From: Polynucleobacter sp.
Lineage (GTDB): Bacteria > Pseudomonadota > Gammaproteobacteria > Burkholderiales > Burkholderiaceae
Length of the DNA: 38,897 nucleotides
Reading direction: 5' to 3'
Assembly: GCA_030696845.1 (NCBI GenBank)
Contig: JAUYRJ010000016.1
Location: forward strand, 1 to 38,897
Shown here in pieces: positions 28,301 to 37,163 of the stretch. The position numbers and the translations under genes are program-made. The notes beneath the pieces are model-generated. The model had not been told where the DNA came from. It searched no databases and saw only the letters and a list, made by a program, of their open reading frames with translations. Positions within the stretch are counted from its first letter, which is position 1. Each line of letters begins with the position of its first letter.

Positions 28301-31192
28301 TTAAGCAGGAACACTTGCCTTATTCTTAGGATCATTCGTGCCATAACCAATCTGCGCAGAGGCTTCACCGCCCTTGGTTACTGCTACCGCGCAATACTTG
28401 AACTCGGGGATCTTACCTACTGGATCCAAGGCGGCATTGGTAATGAGGTTGGCAGCAGCTTCGTAGTACGCGAATGGAATGAAGATCACACCACGTGGCG
28501 TGCCATCGTCCCGGCGCACATGAATCCCCACCTTGCCGCGGCGTGAAGCAACGGTAATCACATCGCCAGCAGTTACGCCCAGCTGGGTCATATCAGCGCC
28601 GTTCATTGATACGGTCGCCATCGGCTCAATCGCATCCAAGACGGTAGCGCGGCGCGTCATACTGCCGGTATGCCAATGCTCCAATTGACGACCCGTGATG
28701 AGTACATATGGGTACTCGCTATCGGGGCGCTCATCGGCCGGAATAATGTCGGCGGGAACCAATTTAACCTTGCCATCAATCGTTGCAAAATGATCATCAA
28801 ACACGATTGGACGACCCGGATCTTCTTCCGATAAGCAAGGATAAGTAACGCTCGACTCGCGCTCAAGACGCTCCCACGTAATACCTTTAATAGCAGCGTG
28901 CATAGCTAGGCGCATTTCATCATAGACTGCGGCAACACCGGCTTCTGGGCCTTGGTAGTCCCAGTTAAGGCCCATGCGCTTAGCGATCTCTTGAATGATC
29001 CACAGATCCGGCTTAGCGTCACCTGGCGGATTGACGGCGCGTTTGCCCATCTGCACCATGCGATCGGTATTGCTAACCGTGCCGGTTTTTTCTGGCCAAG
29101 CGCTGGCTGGCAGAACCACGTCAGCCAACAGTGCGGTTTCGGTCATGAAAATATCCTGCACCACTAAATGCTCCAGCGAAGCTAAAGCATGGCGAGCATG
29201 ATTCAGATCGGGATCACTCATTGCAGGGTTCTCACCCTCAACGTACATGCCGCGAATCTTATGGGGATCGCTATCTGGCGCTGTGATCTTATGCATGATC
29301 TCGACCACCGTGTAACCCGGTGTCTTATCGAGTTTTGTGCCCCAGAAATTCTCAAACCAGGCATGAGCCGCATCGTGATCAACGCGCTGGTAATTGGGGA
29401 ACATCATCGGAATCAGACCGGCGTCACTGGCGCCCTGCACGTTATTTTGACCACGCAGGGGATGTAAACCCGAACCAGGCTTGCCGATTTGACCGGTGAT
29501 ACTCACTAGTGCGATCAAGCAGCGGGCATTGTCCGTGCCGTGTACGTGCTGACTCACGCCCATGCCCCACAAAATCATCGCTGACTTGGTGGTCGCAAAC
29601 TCACGAGCGACTTCACGCAGGGTTTCTGCTGGAATACCGCAGATCGGCGCCATGGCTTCTGGGCTATAGCCTTTGATATTTTCTTTTAACGCATCAAAAT
29701 TGTTGGCGCGCTCTTTAATGAAATTTTCATCCGCCAAGCCTTCTTCAATAATGGTGTAGATCATGGCATTGAGCATCGCCACATCGGTATCGGGCTTGAA
29801 CTGCATTGTGCGCCAGGCGTGTTTACCAATGTCGGTAATGCGCGGATCGCAGAGCACAATCTTGGCGCCCCGCTTAGCGGCATTCTTAAACCAAGTCGCA
29901 GCAACCGGATGGTTTGCTGTGGGATTAGAGCCAATCAGCATGATCAAGCTGGAATGCTCAACGTCATTCACCTGGTTGCTCACCGCGCCCGAACCAACAC
30001 CCTCGAGCAAGGCTGCTACGCTAGAAGCATGGCATAAGCGGGTGCAATGGTCGACGTTATTGCTACCAAAACCGGTACGAACCAGTTTTTGGAATAAATA
30101 CGCCTCTTCGTTGCTGCCTTTGGCTGAACCAAAACCAGCAAGGGTCTTATTGCCATGCTGATCGCGCAACTGCTTTAACTTGCCAGCGGCTAAATCCAGC
30201 GCTTCTTCCCAGGTGGCTTCACGGAAAATATCCGACCAGTCCTGTGGATTCTGAATCGCATTCTCATCCTTCGGCACGCCTGGTTTCCGAATCAAGGGCT
30301 TGGTTAAGCGCTGTGGATTATGGATGTAATCCATACCAAAGCGACCCTTCACGCACAGGCGATTGTGGTTTGCAGGGCCATCACGACCATCAACGCTAAC
30401 GATTTTTTCATCTTTAACGTTATAGGTAATTTGGCAACCCACACCGCAGAATGGACAGACCGAGTCGACCTTGCGATCCACGGTTTGCGAGCCAATCAAA
30501 CCCTTCGGCATTAAGGCGCCGGTTGGGCAAGCCTGAACGCACTCACCACATGCAACGCAGGTGCTGTCACCCATCGGATCGCTCAGGTCAAACACGATCT
30601 CGCTGTGCGCCCCGCGCATGGCGTAACCAATCACGTCGTTCACTTGCTCTTCACGGCAAGCACGCACACAGCGGTTACATTGAATACAGGCGTCTAAATT
30701 GACCGCCATGGCTGGATGCGAAATATCCGCAGCCGGCTGTTCGCGACGCAGCGCCTTGAGTTCGGGTCGAACCTGAACATCGAGGCGTGTCGCCCAAGTG
30801 CTCAGCTCGCCGTGTTGTTGTTGGCGTTGTTCTTCGTCGCTGTCTCCTACCCACTTATACCCTTCATCTGGCATGTCGGATAACAACATTTCCAGTACTA
30901 ATTTTTGGCTTTTGAGCGCACGCTCACTATTGGCTTTGACATCCATACCCGGTGTCGCGCTGCGGCAGCAGCTGGGGGCTAAGGTACGCTCGCCATTGAT
31001 TTCGACAACACAAGCGCGGCAATTACCGTCGGGGCGATAGCCATCTTTAAAACACAGATGGGGAATATCCACACCGTGGCGTTTAGCCGCCTTGAGAATG
31101 GTTTCGCCTTCATAGGAAATAATCGTCTTGCCATCAAGCTTGAACTCGACGGTTTGCAATTCGAGTTCTTTTGGATTTACTGGGGCGTTCAT
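28301..31192 (-). CDS. fdhA: NAD-dependent formate dehydrogenase, alpha (catalytic) subunit
   Basis: Oxidises formate to CO2 at a bis-MGD Mo or W centre in the cytoplasm. The 963-aa protein starts with a 2Fe-2S ferredoxin domain (Cys47, Cys58, Cys61, Cys75/76). A NuoG-like Cys/His segment and two 4Fe-4S motifs follow (CIQCNRCVRAC from 169; CVACGECVQAC from 212). Next is the CPFCGVGC cluster (from 246), then the molybdopterin domains. The active-site residue is Cys387 in DHCTRLCHASS, encoded TGC, so this is a cysteine and not a selenocysteine enzyme. It directly follows the beta gene (TAAATG). It belongs to the soluble FdsA/Fdh1A type. Mo versus W cannot be told. Confidence 0.94.
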   Translation of the reverse strand: MNAPVNPKELELQTVEFKLDGKTIISYEGETILKAAKRHGVDIPHLCFKDGYRPDGNCRACVVEINGERTLAPSCCRSATPGMDVKANSERALKSQKLVLEMLLSDMPDEGYKWVGDSDEEQRQQQHGELSTWATRLDVQVRPELKALRREQPAADISHPAMAVNLDACIQCNRCVRACREEQVNDVIGYAMRGAHSEIVFDLSDPMGDSTCVACGECVQACPTGALMPKGLIGSQTVDRKVDSVCPFCGVGCQITYNVKDEKIVSVDGRDGPANHNRLCVKGRFGMDYIHNPQRLTKPLIRKPGVPKDENAIQNPQDWSDIFREATWEEALDLAAGKLKQLRDQHGNKTLAGFGSAKGSNEEAYLFQKLVRTGFGSNNVDHCTRLCHASSVAALLEGVGSGAVSNQVNDVEHSSLIMLIGSNPTANHPVAATWFKNAAKRGAKIVLCDPRITDIGKHAWRTMQFKPDTDVAMLNAMIYTIIEEGLADENFIKERANNFDALKENIKGYSPEAMAPICGIPAETLREVAREFATTKSAMILWGMGVSQHVHGTDNARCLIALVSITGQIGKPGSGLHPLRGQNNVQGASDAGLIPMMFPNYQRVDHDAAHAWFENFWGTKLDKTPGYTVVEIMHKITAPDSDPHKIRGMYVEGENPAMSDPDLNHARHALASLEHLVVQDIFMTETALLADVVLPASAWPEKTGTVSNTDRMVQMGKRAVNPPGDAKPDLWIIQEIAKRMGLNWDYQGPEAGVAAVYDEMRLAMHAAIKGITWERLERESSVTYPCLSEEDPGRPIVFDDHFATIDGKVKLVPADIIPADERPDSEYPYVLITGRQLEHWHTGSMTRRATVLDAIEPMATVSMNGADMTQLGVTAGDVITVASRRGKVGIHVRRDDGTPRGVIFIPFAYYEAAANLITNAALDPVGKIPEFKYCAVAVTKGGEASAQIGYGTNDPKNKASVPA

Positions 31193-32995
31193 TTAAGCTA
31201 CCTCTTCTGGGAAGTATTTAGCGATACAGCGAATGGGATTGGGCGCTGCTTGACCAAGACCGCAAATCGAGGCATCAACCATGACGGTCGCTAAATCCTC
31301 GAGCGTTTCTTTATCCCATGACTGGGCTTGCATCAGTTTGGCGGCCTTACTAGTGCCTACCCGGCATGGCGTACATTGCCCACAGCTCTCATGCTCAAAG
31401 AAGTGCATGACGTTGAGCGCCGCATCACGGGCTTTGTCTTGATTGCTAAATACCATTACCGCGGCAGAACCAATGAAGCAACCGTAGGGCTGCAAGGTAT
31501 CAAAGTCAAGCGGGATGGTATTCATGGTGGCAGGCAAAATACCGCCCGAGGCGCCGCCGGGCAAGTAACCATAAAACGTATGGCCATCTTGCATGCCGCC
31601 GCAATACTCATCAATTAGCTCTTGAATAGTAATGCCGGCCGGGGCTAATTTCACACCCGGTAACTTCACGCGGCCGCTCACGCTAAAGCTACGCAAGCCT
31701 TTGCGGTCATGGCGTCCGTAGCTACTAAACCACTGGGGTCCACGCTGAACGATATCGCGCACCCAATACAGGGTTTCAAAGTTATGCTCGAGCGTGGGAC
31801 GACCAAACAAACCAACTTGCGCAATATACGGTGGGCGCATCCGGGGCTCGCCACGCTTGCCCTCAATACTTTCAATCATCGCCGACTCTTCGCCGCAAAT
31901 GTAAGCACCCGCGCCGCGGCGCAATTCAATTAAGGGCAATTTAAAGGGAGGATTCGCTTGCAGCTTGGCGATTTCACGCTCAAGCAACTCACGGCAACCG
32001 TGATACTCGTCGCGCAAATAAATATAGCAAGCATCAATGCCGACGACATGGGCGGCAATGAGTAAACCCTCTAAAAAGCGATGGGGGTCGCGCTCTAAAT
32101 AGGTGCGGTCTTTAAATGTACCTGGCTCACCTTCGTCAATGTTGACGGCCATGAGTTTGGGCGCAGGCTGATCCTTCACAATGCGCCACTTGCGACCTGC
32201 TGGGAAACCAGCGCCGCCAAGACCACGCAAACCGGAGTCTTCCATGGCTTTAATAATGCCCTCGCCATCGCGCTTGCCGCTAGCGAGCTCGGTCGCTAGG
32301 GCGTAACCGCCTTTGGCGCGGTAGGTTTCGTAACCCACGTAATCGGGCGAAACCGCTTGATCGTGACCTTGGGGCGATACGCCTTTTTCCGCTAATTCAG
32401 CAGGCTCAAAAGTACCGCTATCACTCGCTAATGGATGTGAAAGTTGCTGGTTCGCCACTGCGGCCGCAACCGTTTCAGTGGTAGCGAATAAAACAGGGTA
32501 TTGGTGCACTACTGCAACTGGCGCTTGTTCACAGCGACCAACGCAAGGCGCGGCAATGACTTTGACCTTGGGGTTACCCAAGATGGCAGGCAGGCGCGCT
32601 AACAAATCTTTTGCTCCAGCCAGCTCACAGGAAAGTCCATCGCACACGCGTACCGTAATATCCGCAACCGGATCATCGCCGCGCACCACTTCAAAGTGAT
32701 GGTAGAAGGTCGCGACTTCATACACTTCAGCCATCGGCAAATTCATTTCTTTGGCAAGCGCCACCAGATGACGATCGTGCAAGGCGCGATACGCGTCATT
32801 TAATTTATGTAGGTTTTCGATCAGAAGATCACGGCGGTGCGGAGCCTCGCCAATCAGTTGCCGCACTTCGGCAATCGATGCGTCGTCTGCCTGACGGCCT
32901 TTTAATTTACTTTTACGACGAATGGTTTCCCGTAAATCATTTACTGTTGCAACGGCAACGGCCTGGATTGCTCCGGAGGGCTTGGGATGATTCAT
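31193..32995 (-). CDS. fdhB: NAD-dependent formate dehydrogenase, beta subunit: NuoE-NuoF fusion
   Basis: Diaphorase part that passes electrons from the alpha subunit to NAD+. The 600-aa protein is a fusion. Residues about 20-180 are a full NuoE-like unit with a helical bundle and a thioredoxin-fold 2Fe-2S site (Cys118, Cys123, Cys151, Cys155). Residues about 215-600 are NuoF-like, with the FMN/NAD glycine region GLRGLGGAGFPAGRKW, GEPGTFKDR, GAGAYICGEESAMIESIEG, and the 4Fe-4S cysteines in ESCGQCTPCR plus a distal Cys in ASICGLGQ. This matches the two-subunit design known from Methylorubrum extorquens FDH1, not the separate FdsG and FdsB of Cupriavidus. It is first in the operon. Confidence 0.93.
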   Translation of the reverse strand: MNHPKPSGAIQAVAVATVNDLRETIRRKSKLKGRQADDASIAEVRQLIGEAPHRRDLLIENLHKLNDAYRALHDRHLVALAKEMNLPMAEVYEVATFYHHFEVVRGDDPVADITVRVCDGLSCELAGAKDLLARLPAILGNPKVKVIAAPCVGRCEQAPVAVVHQYPVLFATTETVAAAVANQQLSHPLASDSGTFEPAELAEKGVSPQGHDQAVSPDYVGYETYRAKGGYALATELASGKRDGEGIIKAMEDSGLRGLGGAGFPAGRKWRIVKDQPAPKLMAVNIDEGEPGTFKDRTYLERDPHRFLEGLLIAAHVVGIDACYIYLRDEYHGCRELLEREIAKLQANPPFKLPLIELRRGAGAYICGEESAMIESIEGKRGEPRMRPPYIAQVGLFGRPTLEHNFETLYWVRDIVQRGPQWFSSYGRHDRKGLRSFSVSGRVKLPGVKLAPAGITIQELIDEYCGGMQDGHTFYGYLPGGASGGILPATMNTIPLDFDTLQPYGCFIGSAAVMVFSNQDKARDAALNVMHFFEHESCGQCTPCRVGTSKAAKLMQAQSWDKETLEDLATVMVDASICGLGQAAPNPIRCIAKYFPEEVA

Positions 32996-33049
32996 AGTCT
33001 ATTTGGTCTCTAATCGGTTGAAAACGACGGCGCCAGCATGGAATTGCGA

Positions 33050-33071
33050 GTTTTATTATTGCTAATAAAAC
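33050..33071. promoter_or_regulatory. Palindrome in the formate dehydrogenase leader
   Basis: Perfect 9-bp arms GTTTTATTA-TTGC-TAATAAAAC, 54 bp before the fdhB start. It may be an operator or an RNA hairpin in the 5' leader; it lacks a T run and is not a convincing terminator. Confidence 0.55.
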
Positions 33072-33136
33072 AATAACGTCCGCATGATTTTGGTGGATTT
33101 CACCCCCCAAGTCCTTGACGGCTATCAAGACCCTTT

Positions 33137-33179
33137 CCTAGGGGAAATACTAGGGGTTTACCCCTAAATATTTTAGGGG
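33137..33179. promoter_or_regulatory. TAGGGG box array upstream of formate dehydrogenase
   Basis: Four boxes lie within 43 bp: TAGGGG at 33139 and 33151 (12-bp period), CCCCTA at 33161, and TAGGGG at 33174. They form two alternative perfect inverted repeats, TAGGGG-TTTA-CCCCTA (33151-33166) and CCCCTAAA-TAT-TTTAGGGG (33161-33179). The cluster begins about 140 bp before fdhB. It probably binds a dimeric activator; no regulator gene is in the window. Confidence 0.65.
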
Positions 33180-33197
33180 GATTTCAAGCACAGCCGA

Positions 33198-33446
33198 CTA
33201 CAACAAGCTGGGCTTTGGAATCAGGTCCGACGGTCTAGAGTAATCTAAATTGCGCTCCCGCACCCGCGCCCGAAAGCAGTCCTCATATCCCGCGCTACCC
33301 ACGGTCCAGCCGATCGAGGTGCAATCCTCTTTTGCTGCCGACTCCACCGTGCCACAGGCCGTGAGACCGAGTGCGGAAATCGAGAATACCCCTGCCATAA
33401 GGCGGGTTAGTAAGGAGATGGGTAAGTTAGAAGGGCAGTTTTTCAT
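33198..33446 (-). CDS. Small putative lipoprotein (82 aa)
   Basis: It has an N-terminal signal with a hydrophobic stretch (LMAGVFSISALGLTAC) and lipobox LTAC with Cys31 as the lipidated residue. The mature part is short, contains two further cysteines (EDCTSIGW and YEDCFRAR) that could form a disulfide, and ends DLIPKPSLL. I do not recognise a family. It follows the DUF748 gene by 36 bp on the same strand and may be its partner in the envelope. Confidence 0.72.
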   Translation of the reverse strand: MKNCPSNLPISLLTRLMAGVFSISALGLTACGTVESAAKEDCTSIGWTVGSAGYEDCFRARVRERNLDYSRPSDLIPKPSLL

Positions 33447-33482
33447 GCGGCTAGTCTATCACCCTAAACGTACTTGCACGCG

Positions 33483-35954
33483 CTACTTAGAGCCCAGCGC
33501 CACTTCCAGCGGAATGCCGTCGCGATTAGCGCTAGCCTCTTTGGCTGGGCTCACCACAATGCGATCTTGCAGCGCTGGCGCTGCTTTGAGCATGAGCTCT
33601 TGCGCCAGCTTTGCTCTTGCATCGCCCAGAGCCCGCAATTGCTGTGTATCCACTGCGTAATGGGCAATCAACTCCTGTCGCAATTGCTGATAACGCTCTA
33701 CGTTATCGGACAAGGTGATGATGCGCTGCGCCAGCTTAATCCGCCCAATCTCAGTTCCATAAGCGGACTTCACGCCCGCCTGAATGCGTTTATCGGCAAG
33801 GCTGGGCATCGGCAAAGGCGCGTTGGGCTCAAGCTTAAAGCCGGCTGCAATCAAAATCGCGCGGTCCGCCTTGGCTCTAGCCAATTCCAAACGATCGCGC
33901 TCCGCATCATAGGTGCCAATCAAACTTAAGGTAGCGTGCGGACGTTTAGCCAATACCTCACTGTATTTAACTAGCCGATCTTCGTCCTCGGGCAAATACG
34001 CCACCTCGCCTGGGATTGCGTTAATCGCCACATCACCCTTGAGGCCCAAGATCGATGCTAAAGCCCTAAAGGGTGCCGTCACGACATTACTCAGCACCGT
34101 TCGAATGGCTTGCCAAACAAGTCCGGCCGCACTGAACTCAGGGGAATTAACGTTACCGGCAATATCGATATTGACATCAATAATGTCATCCGAGTCTTCC
34201 AGTAGTGCTACTGCCAATCCTAAAGGCAGGCGCTTACCTTTGAATTCAGGGACCTCTTCCCCTAGTTCAATGTTTTTAATCACAAAGCGATTTTGGCCAT
34301 TGAGTTGACCATCGGTGGATTTGTAATTCAGGGAGAGGTCTAAACGACCACCCAATATATGTTGCCCCGCAAATGCCATGAAATACGGATTGGCATCGCT
34401 TAGTGGCAAGTGGCGGAACTGCAAGACCATATCGTGATTTAAACGGGGATCGTCAAACGCCATTTGCCCTTTGGCGCGCATGCTACCGGAATTGGCCACG
34501 ACTCCATCTAGAGCGATCGACGCAAAATGACCCGGCGCATTACTGATGCCCAGCAGTGATCCTTTGAGTTTGCGAATTTGCACCTGCACTTTAGGCTTAA
34601 TCGCTAAATCGGTAAATGCCATCGTGCCATCACGCAACTGCACCGAGCGCACATCTAAACTAAAGAGGCTGGGTTCTTTTTTGGCAGGCGCTGCACTTTC
34701 AGCAGCCTGTGGAGTATTTTCTGGAGCAACATTATTGGCTGGTGAATCGATTGGCGCAGGCTCTGCCGCATCGCCGCCTTTCATGAAGAGGCGCCGAAAG
34801 TTCGACAAACCCTTCTCATTGATCTCGTACTGTATTTGCGGCTGTGCTAACGCGACCTCATGAATGGATAACTGACTGCGGCCATCGGCCTGCTTTTTAA
34901 ATAGCAGTTGCTCGATATTGGCTTCTTTCCAAGCCAGCAGTGGCGCCTTGGCATTGACCTCACGAATAAACACATCCGGAAATGCCAGATTGCCTTTTAC
35001 CGACCATGCGCCCTGCCCCATCTCGAGCGCCAGATCGCCAGCCAACGTGCCACTTTGGGTAAAAAGTGGTTTATTCGCTGGCAATAAGCCGACCAACTGA
35101 GTAATCGGCATTTGCTCGATCGCCAGCGTGCCAGATAAGCTATTGCTCTTCGCGCCAAAGAGCCAATGGGAGGTGATTTTTCCATTGTCCAATTGCACCG
35201 CCAAATCAATCGCTAATGCATCGTTTTCTGCCGCATCCACGCCCCCACTCAATATGGCTTTACTGAACTGAACGCGCTGACCCGTTTTGGGAATCACAAA
35301 GTCGATCTTGCCCAGATCAATTTGATAGTCACCCTCGACGGTATTGGGTTTGCCCTCGGCACTGTGGTTTGCTACATCGCGCAATTGAAATGCCATTGGC
35401 CCGAATTCCTGCACGTATTGATTGGGTCGATCGTTTAAGCGCAATACGAAGCCGCTGGTATCAAACTGCTTCACCATTATTTTTTTGGGGGAAGATACGG
35501 CTGCTGGATCTTTGGGTGGTAAGGCTGCCGTTACTGCGGCAATAAACGTTTGCCAATTCCATTGCGTTGGCTTGCCTGCACTTAGTCCGCGCTCGACATT
35601 AATCTTGGGGCCATCCAAAAGAATCGTATCGATCCCAATCTTGCCTGCCAGCAAGGCTGTCCAATTGAGCTCAATCAGACCACGCTCGAGTGAAAATAAT
35701 GGGGCTGAACTCGGTTCGCGACTGGCTAAGGTCAATCCATCGATCTCGAGTTTGAGCTGAAATGGCGAGAGGCGCAGATCGCGATACTCGATGCGATACC
35801 CCATCTTGGCGCTGTACTCTTCGAGTGATTGCTTTAAGAAATGCACGCCCCACGTAATGCCCAAGACCCAAAAGGCCAAGACCAAGCCCAGCACGGTAAG
35901 TACCGTATACCGCAAGGCATTAGAGCGATAAAGAGATTGAAGTCGTGTTCCCAT
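33483..35954 (-). CDS. DUF748 domain-containing, AsmA-like envelope protein
   Basis: A large periplasm-facing protein with one N-terminal membrane helix (about residues 15-37, YTVLTVLGLVLAFWVLGITW). A long AsmA/DUF748-type beta-rich region follows, with KMGYRIEYRDLRLSPFQLKL, many short repeats of paired strands and a Pro/Ala-rich linker in the middle. The C-terminus carries DAERDRLELARAKADRA, recalling OmpA-like helices. AsmA-like proteins are linked to phospholipid transport and outer-membrane homeostasis; this member's role is unknown. I use the ATG at 35954 (823 aa); a TTG three codons earlier is also in frame. Confidence 0.88.
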   Translation of the reverse strand: MGTRLQSLYRSNALRYTVLTVLGLVLAFWVLGITWGVHFLKQSLEEYSAKMGYRIEYRDLRLSPFQLKLEIDGLTLASREPSSAPLFSLERGLIELNWTALLAGKIGIDTILLDGPKINVERGLSAGKPTQWNWQTFIAAVTAALPPKDPAAVSSPKKIMVKQFDTSGFVLRLNDRPNQYVQEFGPMAFQLRDVANHSAEGKPNTVEGDYQIDLGKIDFVIPKTGQRVQFSKAILSGGVDAAENDALAIDLAVQLDNGKITSHWLFGAKSNSLSGTLAIEQMPITQLVGLLPANKPLFTQSGTLAGDLALEMGQGAWSVKGNLAFPDVFIREVNAKAPLLAWKEANIEQLLFKKQADGRSQLSIHEVALAQPQIQYEINEKGLSNFRRLFMKGGDAAEPAPIDSPANNVAPENTPQAAESAAPAKKEPSLFSLDVRSVQLRDGTMAFTDLAIKPKVQVQIRKLKGSLLGISNAPGHFASIALDGVVANSGSMRAKGQMAFDDPRLNHDMVLQFRHLPLSDANPYFMAFAGQHILGGRLDLSLNYKSTDGQLNGQNRFVIKNIELGEEVPEFKGKRLPLGLAVALLEDSDDIIDVNIDIAGNVNSPEFSAAGLVWQAIRTVLSNVVTAPFRALASILGLKGDVAINAIPGEVAYLPEDEDRLVKYSEVLAKRPHATLSLIGTYDAERDRLELARAKADRAILIAAGFKLEPNAPLPMPSLADKRIQAGVKSAYGTEIGRIKLAQRIITLSDNVERYQQLRQELIAHYAVDTQQLRALGDARAKLAQELMLKAAPALQDRIVVSPAKEASANRDGIPLEVALGSK

Positions 35955-36129
35955 TAGTGTCAATTATCAAACAAAATACGGACTACATCCCACATCGAAA
36001 TGGGATCACCTAGAGCCGCATCAGACCCAACGGGAATGGCTATTGTCTGCTGGGCTAATACAAGCGTTTGGGCATTACAGGGTATCAGCACTTTCGTACA
36101 CGCTTTTCAGTAAAGGATGATGTAATATA

Positions 36130-36147
36130 CGTACCATAATTGGTACG
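36130..36147. promoter_or_regulatory. Palindromic operator candidate before the HigBA-type pair
   Basis: Perfect inverted repeat CGTACCA-TAAT-TGGTACG, 8 bp before the toxin start. A -10-like TAATAT at 36123-36128 precedes it. The short leader leaves no SD, so transcription may start inside the repeat. Confidence 0.7.
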
Positions 36148-36155
36148 ATATTTGG

Positions 36156-36503
36156 ATGAATAAGCCCATCCTACATGTCTACTTTTATAAAACGGAACAG
36201 GGTAATGAGCCGGTTAGGCAGTGGTTACTTCGTCTTAACGCAGATGATAAGAAACGCATAGGCGAAGACATCAAAACTGTTCAGTTTGGATGGCCCTTGG
36301 GTATGCCACTAGTAAAACATCTTGACGGAGAGTTATGGGAGGTGCGCATACCGCTAAACAAACGTAATGCAAGGGTGTTATTTGTACTGAATAAGGGTTC
36401 AATAGTATTAATTCATGGGTTTATTAAAAAGCAGCAAAAGACCTTGAAATCGGATTTAGAGTTAGCAAAAGACAGAGCGAAGATCTTACGGGAGCGTTTA
36501 TGA
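36156..36503 (+). CDS. higB: HigB/RelE-type toxin of the Gp49-like family
   Basis: The 115-aa basic protein starts HVYFYKTEQGNEPVRQWLLR and has FGWPLGMPLVKHLDGELWEVRI, ARVLFVLNKGSIVLIHGFIKK and a C-terminal helix rich in Lys and Arg, the Gp49-like/HigB toxin pattern. Such toxins usually cleave mRNA on the ribosome. It comes before its antitoxin, the usual higBA order, and overlaps it by 4 bp (ATGA). There is no clear SD before the ATG. Confidence 0.87.
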   Translation: MNKPILHVYFYKTEQGNEPVRQWLLRLNADDKKRIGEDIKTVQFGWPLGMPLVKHLDGELWEVRIPLNKRNARVLFVLNKGSIVLIHGFIKKQQKTLKSDLELAKDRAKILRERL

Positions 36504-36790
36504 AGAAAAAACACATTGGCAGTAACTTTGATGATTTTTTAAAAGGGGAATCCATCCTGGATCATTCCAGCGCGGTAGCGGTTAAACGCGTCATTGCCTG
36601 GCAAATTGAACAAGAAATGATGAAGCAACAATTAACTAAAACGCTAATGGCTAAGAGAATGCACACCAGCCGAGCAGCACTGAATCGATTATTGGATGAG
36701 ACCGATACAAGCCTAACCCTACTCACCTTGACTAGCGCCGCCTCCGCGCTTGGAAAAATGATTACATTTAAGTTGAAAGCGGTTTCCTAG
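36500..36790 (+). CDS. higA: HigA-type antitoxin (XRE-like helix-turn-helix)
   Basis: The 96-aa protein has a helix-turn-helix in the C-terminal half (QLTKTLMAKRMHTSRAALNR then LLDETDTSLTLLTLTSAA), typical of antitoxins paired with Gp49-like toxins. The N-terminal part (NFDDFLKGESILDHSSAVAV) is the likely toxin-binding piece. Translation is coupled to the toxin by overlap. The palindrome at 36130-36147 is its probable operator. Confidence 0.86.
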   Translation: MKKKHIGSNFDDFLKGESILDHSSAVAVKRVIAWQIEQEMMKQQLTKTLMAKRMHTSRAALNRLLDETDTSLTLLTLTSAASALGKMITFKLKAVS

Positions 36791-37118
36791 TCGATGCAGG
36801 CAAGATTATGCCCATGATGAAGACCAAGCCAACCAAGGTGATCGAATCTCCTGAGTCTACCGCTGCATATTCTTCCAAATCATTCTGGAAGAAATGAGAT
36901 TTATTTCAGTCGAACCCTCAACATCAGATACGATAATTTCTAGCCGAGCTTCATCCAATAACGTGGCGACGTGGGGATAAATCCCTATCTAGCAGTTCAG
37001 TGCTGTAACTAATGCTAGCTGTCTTGCTTGCCATACACAAACCATGCGATTTTTTAAGGTGCTCACGCGCAATGACATCAAGGCCGAACGGCAAAAGTAA
37101 GGAGAGCAAAACCAGGGC
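36791..37118. other. Gene-free stretch with possible decayed coding traces
   Basis: I support no intact gene here. On the minus strand, pieces in different frames look protein-like, such as TELLDRDLSPRR, LDEARLEIIVSDVEGSTEI and a hydrophobic ITLVGLVFIMGIILPA, each cut by stops. They may be the remnants of one or two old genes, or chance. The stretch ends at the displaced tRNA terminator and attachment site. Confidence 0.4.
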
Positions 37119-37152
37119 AAAAAAAATCCCCTTGGATTACGAAATCAAGGGG
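37119..37152 (-). terminator. Displaced tRNA terminator at the element edge
   Basis: On the minus strand a 7-bp stem CCCCTTG/CAAGGGG is followed by a run of eight T. It lies 11 bp after the tRNA-3'-end copy at 37164-37181, as expected for the original terminator of the target tRNA left behind by integration. Confidence 0.85.
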
Positions 37153-37163
37153 ATTGATACAAC

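Noticed and set aside
30026-30046. Selenocysteine in the formate dehydrogenase active site
   Set aside because: The codon before the catalytic histidine is TGC (Cys387), not TGA, so no recoding is needed.
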